DNA of 12,015 nucleotides from DATAEG01 sp036258135 (GCA_036258135.1 DATAEG010000077.1:1-12015); one strand, 5' to 3'. Shown: positions 1 to 6,827, counted from the stretch's first letter. Notes: generated by a model from the letters alone, not told the origin. A program made the numbers and translations.

Positions 1-4
1 CCGC

Positions 5-604
5 CTATTTCGTGACCGCGTACCGCACGTGCGTGGCGTACGGCGAGCTGACAGCCTTGACCACCGCGAGGTCGACATCGCGGTCGAACCCGTCGAACAG
101 CCGCTTGCCGGCGCCGAGGATCACCGGCGCCGTCGAAAGCACCAGCTCGTCCACCCGACCGGCGGCCAGCGCCTGCCGGATCACGTCCGCACCGCCGCCG
201 ATCGCCACGTCGTTGCCACCGGCCGTCTCGGCCGCCTGCGCCAGCGTCTCGTCGAGCCCGGACACGAACGTGAACCCCGCCTCCGGCGCCGGCTGGTCCC
301 CGGTGCGGTGGGTGAGCACGAACAGCGGGCCGGGGAACGGGTTCGTGCCTCCCCACGCGCCCGCGGCGTCATACATCCCCCGACCGACGATGCCGGCGCC
401 GTAGCTCGCGACGAGCTCGTCGTAGAACTCCTTGTCCGGGCCGTGCATCGCGAAGTCGTGTCCGCCGTCGTAGGTCCACGGGCCGCCCATAACCCAGTAG
501 TGCAGACGCTCTCCACCCTTGCCCAGGCCGTACTCGGGTCCGTCATCGGGTCCGGTGATGAAGCCGTCGACCGATGTAGTGATGGACGCGATGACTTTGC
601 CCAT
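5..604 (-). CDS. Dihydrofolate reductase-like / RibD C-terminal domain protein
   Basis: This is a 199-residue cytosolic protein of the RibD C-terminal/dihydrofolate-reductase-like family, probably an NADPH-dependent reductase of unknown substrate. Seen in the sequence: the N-terminal strand and loop IASITTSVDGFI (residues 5-16), GIVGRGMYD (71-79), a Gly-rich nucleotide-binding loop IGGGADVIRQAL (135-146), and VDELVLSTAPVILGAGKRLF (151-170), which is typical of the family. Length is normal. The reading frame continues 17 codons upstream, but I choose the ATG at 602-604. It has GGAGG four bases upstream, and the family fold starts at once with MGKVIASITTS. Members of this family are often annotated as dihydrofolate reductases without proof, and true folate reduction is not implied. 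It is probably a single-gene unit, as no same-strand gene lies within 300 bp upstream. Confidence 0.9.
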   Translation of the reverse strand: MGKVIASITTSVDGFITGPDDGPEYGLGKGGERLHYWVMGGPWTYDGGHDFAMHGPDKEFYDELVASYGAGIVGRGMYDAAGAWGGTNPFPGPLFVLTHRTGDQPAPEAGFTFVSGLDETLAQAAETAGGNDVAIGGGADVIRQALAAGRVDELVLSTAPVILGAGKRLFDGFDRDVDLAVVKAVSSPYATHVRYAVTK

Positions 605-912
605 GGTTCCTCCGTCGTTTTCGGTGGTACAGACCGGCAGCGGCCGCCGACTCATCGCGTCAGTCGGCTAGCGCAGAGAACCTGACGAACGTAATCCGGC
701 CGGCGCGCATCTGCCTATATTCGAAGACGCAAGCTCGACGGACAGCAACATCCTCAATTCCACAGAATCGCACTCTCATCGGTGACCGCGCGCTGGCACC
801 GAGTCCATCCTGTCGGGCCTCGCCGCAACATTGCGTGCGGAGGATTCACCTCACGGTCATGTGCCCGGCTGCCTGAGAGGGGTCGTCTTGCCGCGACCTG
901 GCCTGTGCGGTG
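605..912. other. Non-coding stretch between reductase-like gene and Ddn-family gene
   Basis: About 300 bp with no convincing gene. It must hold the promoter of the reductase-like gene to its left and the 3' end of the transcript of the Ddn-family gene to its right. On the minus strand there are AT-rich patches (GAATATAGG around 715-725, and TACGTT around 690), but I could not place a well-spaced -35/-10 pair. No strong terminator hairpin is visible. The open frames crossing it on the plus strand run antisense into the flanking genes and have arginine- and serine-rich shadow composition. Confidence 0.6.
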
Positions 913-1359
913 TCAGCTGGGTCGAGCTTCGAGTGGTTCGAGAACAGCCACCGGTATCGTCCGGCCGGATCGTCGCGCGTACTTCTCGACTTCGGGTGCC
1001 TGCGCTAGCACGGTGTCATTCCACGTCGCGTCGCGGTCGGCGCCGACCAGCTCGCGAGGCCGAACCCGTAGGTGCCTGGATCTGATCTGCACGTCGGCCT
1101 CGGTGGCGGCGCGTAGGTTGCGGAACCAGTCCGGGTCACGACGGGAACCGGAGCCGGTGCCCCACACCACGTACCCGGCGGCTGAGTCGAGGTAGCGCAC
1201 GCAGGTGGAGCGCGGGATGCGGGTTCGACGGCCCGGCGTCGTGATGACCAGGACGTGGACGTGCTTGCTGCCACTGGAGAGTCGCCCGTTCAGGGTCCGG
1301 TACATCCAGACCCCGATTCGGTTGCCGATCCGGGTCAGCCTGTGCTTCAGGTACGGCAT
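913..1359 (-). CDS. Ddn-family F420-dependent nitroreductase/quinone reductase-like protein
   Basis: 148 residues, the usual length for the deazaflavin-dependent nitroreductase (Ddn) family. These are small split-barrel proteins of actinobacteria that use reduced coenzyme F420 to reduce quinones or nitro compounds, often at the membrane. Seen: an amphipathic N-terminus (MPYLKHRLTRIGNRIGVWMY), the core VITTPGRRTRIPRSTCVRYL (residues 38-57), then WGTGSGSRRDPDWFRNLRA (66-84), and the C-terminal GRTIPVAVLEP (132-142). All match the family pattern. The frame is open for 167 codons further upstream, but that part is a shadow of the neighbouring gene. The ATG at 1357-1359 starts where the family starts and has a modest GAAGGGG upstream. 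It lies 106 bp after the hemerythrin-SRPBCC gene on the same strand and is probably in its operon. Substrate is unknown. Confidence 0.88.
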   Translation of the reverse strand: MPYLKHRLTRIGNRIGVWMYRTLNGRLSSGSKHVHVLVITTPGRRTRIPRSTCVRYLDSAAGYVVWGTGSGSRRDPDWFRNLRAATEADVQIRSRHLRVRPRELVGADRDATWNDTVLAQAPEVEKYARRSGRTIPVAVLEPLEARPS

Positions 1360-1465
1360 TGGACCCCTTCGCCATTTCCGGCGCACGTCGACGGTTCTGC
1401 GCTCGCCGCGCTGGTCAAGGCCGCGACGCTGCTGGGGGCTCGTCGCCAGCTGCTTGTCATAACAA

Positions 1466-2695
1466 TCAGTTTTTATTCGTTGCTGTGCGGGCCGTGGTGT
1501 CGGCGGCGCGGGTGTCGGCGGTGGCCAGTTCGCCGAGGCGGCGCAGGTCGTCGGTGAGTTCGCTGCTGCGGCCGCGGTGGCTCGGGACGAGGATGGCGTA
1601 CAGCCTGGTGAACATGGGGGATGCCCACAGCACCCGGTAGGTCTGCACGATGCGGGTCTTGCCGTCGACGGCTTGCAGCGCGATCTGCCATTCGGTGCTG
1701 TCGCGGTGGCGCAGCGTCGGGATGGTCCGCCACGCGATGGTGTGTGGCGCGTCGGCGAGGACGATCTTGTTGGTGCGGCTCCACCTCCACGGGCCCGCCT
1801 GATTGGTGCCGCGGAAGCGGACACCAGGAGCCGCCTTAGTGGCCTCGTCGAGCCACTCACCGTGGCGGCACTCGTGGCTCCACTCGCCGATGCGGGTCAC
1901 GTCGGACACGACCCGCCAGACCGCGTCGGGGGCGGCATGGATGACGACCTCGGCCCGACCCGAGTGGGGGATCGAGCGCGGCAACCGCGGCGCGGGGCCG
2001 TACGCCTTCCGGCCCAGGGTGCCGGCCTGTGGCCCCCAGCAGGCGATCGCCCGGCGACGATAACGGCGCGCGAACCCGTGCAGGAGCACGAACCGCGGGA
2101 TGAGCGGCACCTGCCGCACGAGCACCTCGCGGCGTTCGGCGTCCAGCCCGTCGAGCAGCCAATGGCCTTCGCGGGCCAACTGGGTCAGCGGCTTGGGCTT
2201 GACGAAATGCTCCTGATCGATCGCATGCCACTCCGCCTCGGTGAGGGCCACCGAGACCAGCGGCATCGCCTCGTCCTCCTCACGACGCAGGTGCGGCAGC
2301 AACGCGTCGCAGAGCCGGACGAGAGCCACCTGCAGGTCACGGCGCGCGTCGTCGCATGACGAGTCGCGGTAGCGGCCGGCCGCGCCATCGCAGGCGTCGA
2401 TGAGCGGATCCACCACGGCATGGTCGGCTTCCATATGGTCGAGCAACGGCCCGGCCCGGGGGACACGCGCTCGCACGAGCGGCCACAGCCAGGCATCCTC
2501 GCCGCGGTGGTGGGCGTGCAGGAAGTCCATCATCCAGCCGACCTGCTCGCCGATCGCGGCACGCCGGTCACCCGCCGGGCGCGACGCCGGATCCGCGGCG
2601 AGCGCCTTGATCGAGCGGGCGAGATCGCGGCGCAACCCGTCGTGGACAATGCCCATCATTCTGGTGTCCGCGGGCGCGGCCGGCGTGCCCTTCAT
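1466..2695 (-). CDS. Hemerythrin (HHE)-SRPBCC two-domain protein
   Basis: 409 residues. Residues about 10-165 form a hemerythrin-like four-helix bundle that should bind a di-iron centre. Candidate ligands are H18, H60/H62/H63 with E66 (FLHAHHRGEDAW), H87 and H92 (LLDHMEADH), and H135 with E139/E140 (LLPHLRREEDE). A linker containing RRYRRRAIACWGP (210-222), common at the end of actinobacterial HHE proteins, leads to an SRPBCC/polyketide-cyclase-like domain at about 246-390 (RAEVVIHAAPDAVWRVVSDV, then TEWQIALQAVDGKTRIVQTYRV). SRPBCC domains hold hydrophobic ligands in a deep cavity. The start ATG at 2693-2695 has AAGGAG five bases upstream and overlaps the TetR stop as ATGA, so translation is probably coupled. 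A role in oxygen, NO or redox sensing or detoxification is inference from the hemerythrin half. The biochemical role of the fusion is not known to me. Confidence 0.88.
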   Translation of the reverse strand: MKGTPAAPADTRMMGIVHDGLRRDLARSIKALAADPASRPAGDRRAAIGEQVGWMMDFLHAHHRGEDAWLWPLVRARVPRAGPLLDHMEADHAVVDPLIDACDGAAGRYRDSSCDDARRDLQVALVRLCDALLPHLRREEDEAMPLVSVALTEAEWHAIDQEHFVKPKPLTQLAREGHWLLDGLDAERREVLVRQVPLIPRFVLLHGFARRYRRRAIACWGPQAGTLGRKAYGPAPRLPRSIPHSGRAEVVIHAAPDAVWRVVSDVTRIGEWSHECRHGEWLDEATKAAPGVRFRGTNQAGPWRWSRTNKIVLADAPHTIAWRTIPTLRHRDSTEWQIALQAVDGKTRIVQTYRVLWASPMFTRLYAILVPSHRGRSSELTDDLRRLGELATADTRAADTTARTATNKN

Positions 2696-3327
2696 GTCGT
2701 CTCCTTCCCCCGTCGCAGCAGGCGCACGATCGTGTCCGCCAGCCAACGCTCGTAGCGCGCCGCGCTCCAACCGGACCGCTCGACGAGCAGCTCGTAGACA
2801 TCCATGCTCAGCACCGCCCACACCCCGTCCCGCTCGGTCTCGCTGACCGGCCGGCCGGCAACCAGCCGGGCCCCGTCCGCGACGTTGATCCGGCGCCGTT
2901 CATCCGCCTCACGCAGCCGCTTCGACAGCTCGGCGTCGCTGGCGGCCGCCTCACGCAGCGCCTTCTGCGTGCCGTAGGTGCGCTCGTTGATGCCGCGGAC
3001 CAGACGCGCGGCAGCCCGCGCCCGTTGCGCCCGGGTGCCCCGCCCCAGCGCAGCGAACTCGGCCCGGTCGGCGAGTGGGATCGGCAGCTCGTCGCCGACG
3101 ACCCCCACGTCCAGCGCGGCAAGCAGCAGGTCGGCCTTCGACCCGAAGCTCGCGTACACGGTCTCGACTGCCACGCCGGCACCGCCGGCGACATCGCGCA
3201 TCCCGGTCGCCGCCCAGCCACGCTCACCGAACAAACCCCGAGCCGCCCCCAGGATCACCGCGCGCGTCTGCCCAGCCTGCTCCGCCCGCCGCGGCGACTC
3301 GTAGCGGCGCCGCCTCCGGCCCTTCAC
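2692..3327 (-). CDS. TetR/AcrR-family transcriptional regulator
   Basis: 211 residues from the chosen start. The N-terminal helix-turn-helix is clear: TRAVILGAARGLFGERGWAATGMRDVAGGAGVAVETVYASFGSKADLLLAAL (21-72, quoted here only as a landmark by its ends TRAVIL and ADLLLAAL) carries the VYASFGSK recognition-helix signature. It is followed by a variable ligand-binding domain and is preceded by a basic arm (KGRRRRR). The frame is open up to a GTG at 3354, but that codon abuts the predicted -10 box. The GTG at 3325-3327 has GGGAG six bases upstream and is the better start. It is the first gene of a likely operon with the hemerythrin-SRPBCC protein (ATGA overlap) and the Ddn-family reductase. Flanking CTAGAAC inverted repeats suggest it represses its own promoter. 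The effector is unknown. Confidence 0.9.
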   Translation of the reverse strand: MKGRRRRRYESPRRAEQAGQTRAVILGAARGLFGERGWAATGMRDVAGGAGVAVETVYASFGSKADLLLAALDVGVVGDELPIPLADRAEFAALGRGTRAQRARAAARLVRGINERTYGTQKALREAAASDAELSKRLREADERRRINVADGARLVAGRPVSETERDGVWAVLSMDVYELLVERSGWSAARYERWLADTIVRLLRRGKETT

Positions 3328-3333
3328 CGCGGA

Positions 3334-3338
3334 CTCCC
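3334..3338 (-). promoter_or_regulatory. Ribosome binding site deciding the TetR start
   Basis: On the minus strand GGGAG lies six bases before the GTG at 3327. The upstream GTG at 3354 has no such site and sits directly against the predicted -10 box, so it would not be transcribed. Confidence 0.6.
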
Positions 3339-3354
3339 GCGTCGACACACGCAC

Positions 3355-3383
3355 AGACTAGAACAGGCATGTATTCAATTCAA
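3355..3383 (-). promoter_or_regulatory. Predicted sigma70-type promoter of the TetR operon
   Basis: On the minus strand the -35 box TTGAAT (3383-3378) is separated by exactly 17 bp from the -10 box TAGTCT (3360-3355), which fits TANNNT. Transcription would begin near 3346-3349, giving a leader of about 20 bases before the GTG at 3327. This is the most AT-rich spot in the region. A second overlapping TTGAAT (3378-3373) is spaced too close to be used. Confidence 0.6.
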
Positions 3384-3394
3384 GTACGTTCTAG
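3358..3394. promoter_or_regulatory. Inverted repeat CTAGAAC/GTTCTAG flanking the TetR promoter
   Basis: CTAGAAC at 3358-3364 and its exact reverse complement GTTCTAG at 3388-3394 form a perfect 7-bp inverted repeat with centres 30 bp apart, close to three helical turns. One arm covers the -10 box; the other lies just upstream of the -35. This fits two half or whole operators for the adjacent TetR protein (autorepression). The wide spacing is unusual for one TetR dimer, so two separate sites or another regulator are possible. Confidence 0.5.
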
Positions 3395-3586
3395 ATTCAT
3401 CGGTCACGAACGTGCCGATCTTGGGCAGATTAGACGTCGCACAACAACGGGCGACCCCGAAACGGGCCAGACAGTGCCCGGTCACCCGAGCCCAACTGCG
3501 ACCGCTGGCCGCCGATCCGGAGCGATCAATCTGCGCGTCACGGTCCAGCATCAGTGTCCACGCCGGCAAGATCATCCGGATTCGGC

Positions 3587-3619
3587 TGGTTGCCAATTTG
3601 GTCGCCAATGGTTGCCCAA
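3587..3619. repeat. Three phased copies of TGGTYGCCMA
   Basis: TGGTTGCCAA (3587-3596), TGGTCGCCAA (3599-3608) and TGGTTGCCCAA (3609-3619) follow each other at steps of 12 and 10 bases, about one helical turn each. On the minus strand they read TTGGCAACCA, TTGGCGACCA and TTGGGCAACCA. They lie roughly 200-240 bp upstream of the TetR promoter and could be a cluster of binding sites for one protein. Function is unknown. Confidence 0.45.
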
Positions 3620-3688
3620 CGGACACTCACATCCCCCGGTAGATGAGCGCTGTTGACAGACACGACGGTCACCGGGGGCAGCCGGGCC

Positions 3689-3708
3689 TCACCCTCCAGA
3701 CAGGGTGA
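3689..3708 (-). terminator. Possible terminator hairpin after the P-type ATPase gene
   Basis: TCACCCT (3689-3695) pairs perfectly with AGGGTGA (3702-3708) around a six-base loop, starting 47 bases beyond the ATPase TAA stop on the minus strand. There is no U-tract, which is common in actinobacteria, so the call is tentative. Confidence 0.35.
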
Positions 3709-3755
3709 TCCAACGCCGAGCCCCGACGAGCTGCGCCTGAGATTGGCGGGCGGGT

Positions 3756-6488
3756 TTATGTCGTGGCGTCTGGGGCGGGCCGATTACGGCGGGCCAGGAA
3801 CTTACCAAGCTCCCACAGGACGAGCAGTGCGATCGCGGGCAGGAGGGCCCAGGCGAACTGCTTCATGTTGAGTTCGGTGATTCCCAGCAAGCGGCGGAAG
3901 CCGTCCATCTGGGTGACGAGCACCGCCAGCACAAACTCACCCAGGGCGGCCCAGTTCATCTGCTTGCTGTTGAACGTGTCCGTGGTCAGCACCGAGTCGG
4001 TCTCGCTGCGGCATTCGAACGCCGCCACGATCAGGCACAGCGCAAAGGCGGTGAAGGCGATCGACTGACCGACCCGGACGCCGCCGAAGTGCGACTCGCC
4101 GAGCTTGATCATGGAGAGCAGGCCGATGGTGATGGCCAGCCCGGTCAGCCCGACCGTAACGAACACCGGCCTGGTCAGCAACGACTGCCCTCGTGGACGG
4201 GGCCGGCGGACCATGAGCCCTGGGGTTTCCTGGTCGAAGCCGAGCGCGAAACCGAACGGGGCGTTGACGACGAAGTGGATCCACAGGACCTGCGGGGGCG
4301 TGAACGGCTCGCCGGCGGCGAGGTTGAAGATGGTGGCGCCGAGGAAGGTCAGCACGAAGACGACCAATAGCACCAGGACGAAACGGATGTATTTCATCAG
4401 GTTGTCGAAGAGCTTGCGACCCTGCTCGACCGCGAACACGATCGTGGCGAAGTTGTCGTCGGACAGGATCATCCGTCCGGCGTTCTTGGCCACGTCGGTT
4501 CCGCTGCCCATGGCGATTCCGATGTCGGCGGCCTTGATCGCCGGGGCGTCGTTGACGCCGTCGCCGGTCATGGCCACGACGTCGCGCTTCTTCTTGAGCG
4601 TGTCGGCCAGCAGCACCTTGTGTTCGGGCGCGACGCGGCCGACAACGCCGATGTCGTCGATGCGGGCCAGCCGTTCGGGCTCCGGCAGGGCGGCGAAGTC
4701 GGCACCCAGGATGGCCTCGCCGGGGATCCCGAGCTGCTTGGCGATCGCCGCCCCGGTGGTGACGTCGTCCCCGGTCACCATGCGGACCCGGATGTGGGCG
4801 GCGTGGGCGCTGGCCACCGCGGCCTTGGACTCCTCGCGGGGCGGATCGACCATTCCGACCAGGCTCGTCAGCTGGAGGTCGGTGACGTAGGCGAGCAGGT
4901 CACCGGCTGGGTCGAAGGTGGCCGGGTCGAGGTCGCGCGTGGCGGCGGCCATCACCCGCCGGCCCTCGCCCTCCATACGTTCCATGTGGCCCTTGGCCTG
5001 CTGGCTCAGGTCGGCGTCCCACGGGATGGCCTTGCCCGCCGCGAGGCCCGTGGCGGCACGGCCCAGCACCGCAGGCGCTGCGCCTTTGACAAAGCAGCGC
5101 ACCACGGGTCGTCCCGAGGTGTCGGCGGCCGTGTGGAAGGTGGCCATCAGCTTGTAGGACGGGTCGAACGGCAACGTTGCCAGTCGGGGCAGTTTCTCGC
5201 GCGTGGCGTCGATGTCCAGGCCGGCCTTGTGGCCCAGGACGAGCAGGGCGCCCTCGGTGGGGTCGCCGACCACCTTGCCGTCCACCAGCTTGGCGTCGCT
5301 GGCAACCACGAAGGCCAGGATGGCGTCCTCGATGGACGCGGAGGTGCCCGCAGCGTGGTGCACCTGTCCCTCCAGGCCGTAGCCGGTCCCGCTTATCGTG
5401 TAGCGGTCTATTGGGTCGACCACCTCGACGGCGGTCATTTGGTTCATGGTCAGCGTGCCGGTCTTGTCGGAGTTGATGGCCGAGGTGAACCCCAGCGTCT
5501 CGACCGAGGGAAGGTCCTTCACGATCGCGTTGCGCTTGGCCAGGTTGAGGCTGCCGAGCGACAAGATGGCCTGGCTGACCGTGGGCAGCGCCTCGGGTAT
5601 GGCTGCGATGGCCAGGGAGACCGCGCTGATGAACAGCACGTCCCAGGCCTGGCCGCGGCTGCGGCCCAACGCGAACATCACGACCATGGTTAGGCCGGCG
5701 GCCGCCGCGATCCACAAGGTGAGCGTGTTGAGCTCTTTCGTCAGCGGCGACTCCTCCTCGGCCGTGGCCGACAACATCCCGGAGATCTTCCCGAGCTCGG
5801 TGTCAGCGCCCGTGCCGGTGACGATCACGGTGGCGCTGCCGTGGGTCACCGGCGTGTTCATGAACGCCATGTTCGTCTGGTCACCCGGACCCAGCTGATC
5901 ATCGGACAGCGTGGTGGCGTCCTTGGCCGCCGGCGTGCTCTCCCCGGTCAAGGCCGATTCGTCGATCTGCAGGGCGCTGGCCGCGACGATGCGACCGTCG
6001 GCCGGCACCTGATCCCCGGCGGCGATGAGCACGACGTCGCCGATGACGAGCTGCTCGGCCGGGATCTCCGCCTCTTGCTGGTCCCGCCGCACCCTGGCGG
6101 TGGCCTTCATCATCGACTTGAGCGCGTTCATCGCGCTCTCGGCCTTGCCTTCCTGGCGCAAGCCGATGACCGCGTTCAGCAGCGTCAACGCCAACAGCAG
6201 GACCCCGGTGCTCCACTGCTGGATCACCAACGACACGACCGCAGCCCCCACCAGGATGAGCTGCATGTAGCTGCGGTACTGGTCCAGGAACCGCCGCCAG
6301 CCGGGCTTCGGCTTCTCCTCGGGCAGCGCATTTGGGCCGTTCGCCTTCAGCAACTCTGCCGCCCTTGCCGCCGGCAGACCGGTATGTGGATCCACATCCA
6401 GCGCCGCGGCCACATCCTCCGGCGAGCGTGCGTACCACCGCTGGCCTGCCGTGGCCGACGGCACCGACGTGCTGGCTTGCACCGCCAT
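3756..6488 (-). CDS. P2-type cation-transporting ATPase
   Basis: 910 residues, a full-length P-type ATPase with about ten membrane helices (near 74-90, 94-110, 256-275, 284-305, 700-722, 732-750, 774-794, 806-825, 846-861, 877-897). Cytoplasmic motifs are intact: TGES (181-184, dephosphorylation), DKTGT with the phosphorylated D341, a KGA nucleotide-domain motif (468-470), MVTGD (570-574) and TGDGVNDAP (641-649). An N-terminal cation-ATPase domain (17-75) and the SERCA-like layout place it in the P2 group (Ca2+/Na+/K+ type). M4 carries PEALP where SERCA has PEGLP, and M5/M6 lack the SERCA Ca2+ ligands, so the ion is uncertain. The first ATG (6494) is one base from AGGAGG. The ATG at 6488 is seven bases away and is chosen. 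The gene is divergent from the PPK2 gene and forms a single-gene unit. Confidence 0.93.
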   Translation of the reverse strand: MAVQASTSVPSATAGQRWYARSPEDVAAALDVDPHTGLPAARAAELLKANGPNALPEEKPKPGWRRFLDQYRSYMQLILVGAAVVSLVIQQWSTGVLLLALTLLNAVIGLRQEGKAESAMNALKSMMKATARVRRDQQEAEIPAEQLVIGDVVLIAAGDQVPADGRIVAASALQIDESALTGESTPAAKDATTLSDDQLGPGDQTNMAFMNTPVTHGSATVIVTGTGADTELGKISGMLSATAEEESPLTKELNTLTLWIAAAAGLTMVVMFALGRSRGQAWDVLFISAVSLAIAAIPEALPTVSQAILSLGSLNLAKRNAIVKDLPSVETLGFTSAINSDKTGTLTMNQMTAVEVVDPIDRYTISGTGYGLEGQVHHAAGTSASIEDAILAFVVASDAKLVDGKVVGDPTEGALLVLGHKAGLDIDATREKLPRLATLPFDPSYKLMATFHTAADTSGRPVVRCFVKGAAPAVLGRAATGLAAGKAIPWDADLSQQAKGHMERMEGEGRRVMAAATRDLDPATFDPAGDLLAYVTDLQLTSLVGMVDPPREESKAAVASAHAAHIRVRMVTGDDVTTGAAIAKQLGIPGEAILGADFAALPEPERLARIDDIGVVGRVAPEHKVLLADTLKKKRDVVAMTGDGVNDAPAIKAADIGIAMGSGTDVAKNAGRMILSDDNFATIVFAVEQGRKLFDNLMKYIRFVLVLLVVFVLTFLGATIFNLAAGEPFTPPQVLWIHFVVNAPFGFALGFDQETPGLMVRRPRPRGQSLLTRPVFVTVGLTGLAITIGLLSMIKLGESHFGGVRVGQSIAFTAFALCLIVAAFECRSETDSVLTTDTFNSKQMNWAALGEFVLAVLVTQMDGFRRLLGITELNMKQFAWALLPAIALLVLWELGKFLARRNRPAPDATT

Positions 6489-6495
6489 CCTCATG

Positions 6496-6501
6496 CCTCC
6501 T
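6496..6501 (-). promoter_or_regulatory. Strong ribosome binding site deciding the ATPase start
   Basis: A full AGGAGG on the minus strand ends seven bases before the ATG at 6488, optimal spacing, but only one base before the ATG at 6494. The protein therefore most likely begins MAVQAS rather than MRMAVQAS. Confidence 0.7.
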
Positions 6502-6700
6502 AATCCGGATCGGGCCGGCCCAGTCGGCTAAGCGCGTGTCATCCTCGCCCTCGGGCTCGCCTTCGCGCCATTGTCCCGCGTTCGCGATCGACCGCCGGTC
6601 CTGGTTGCCGGCCGTGTCGCTGGTGCCTTCCTCGGAGGCGTGGGCGGCGGCGTCACGGTCGCTGCCGCAGGTGGAAGCGCATCCTCATGGCTCGCCGAAT

Positions 6701-6714
6701 CTCCCTCTAGGGAG
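6701..6714. promoter_or_regulatory. Palindrome CTCCCT-CT-AGGGAG
   Basis: A perfect 6-bp inverted repeat with a two-base centre, about 170 bp upstream of the PPK2 start and 210 bp upstream of the ATPase start. The compact symmetry and central position suggest a dimeric regulator site, but nothing identifies the protein. Confidence 0.35.
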
Positions 6715-6783
6715 GACGACGACGCAGGCTGGCGCCTCTATCCTCGGACGGACGGGCGACGCGTTGGGCTCAGCCGGAGCCGA

Positions 6784-6827
6784 CGAGTCGCCGAGGCACC
6801 GGCGGGCTTGCCGCCAAGCCCGACTCG
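6784..6827 (+). promoter_or_regulatory. Possible leader hairpin upstream of PPK2
   Basis: CGGGCTT (6803-6809) pairs perfectly with AAGCCCG (6816-6822) around a six-base loop. Just outside, CGAGT (6784-6788) can pair with ACTCG (6823-6827), giving a two-tier hairpin with a one-sided bulge. It ends 54 bases before the PPK2 GTG. There is no U-tract. It could be a 5' leader structure, an attenuator or part of an operator. Confidence 0.35.

Larger units (their letters stand above)
3395..3755. other. Non-coding stretch between TetR gene and P-type ATPase gene
   Basis: About 360 bp of lower GC than its surroundings. It should hold upstream control DNA for the TetR operon and the 3' end of the ATPase transcript. 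It contains a cluster of three TGGTYGCC repeats (3587-3619), an 8-bp inverted repeat CCCCCGGT/ACCGGGGG (3633-3640 and 3671-3678) with a wide loop, and a short hairpin (3689-3708). An 83-codon GTG-initiated open frame on the minus strand (3375-3626) shows no family I recognise and no clear ribosome binding site, so I do not call it. Confidence 0.5.

Noticed and set aside
1454..1465. TTGTCATAACAA as an operator or promoter for the Ddn-family gene
   Set aside because: Only four bases pair on each side and no well-spaced -35/-10 accompanies it; it is simply the AT-rich end of the upstream gene.
1360..1860. Long N-terminal extension of the Ddn-family protein
   Set aside because: The 167 extra codons overlap the hemerythrin-SRPBCC gene in another frame, are Arg/Pro/Ser-rich, and the family begins at the ATG at 1359.
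2696..2821. N-terminal extension of the hemerythrin-SRPBCC protein
   Set aside because: It overlaps the TetR coding region; AAGGAG five bases before the ATG at 2695 marks the start.
4620..5693. Plus-strand 357-codon open frame inside the ATPase gene
   Set aside because: Antisense shadow of a clear P-type ATPase; His/Arg/Gly/Gln-rich with no domain.
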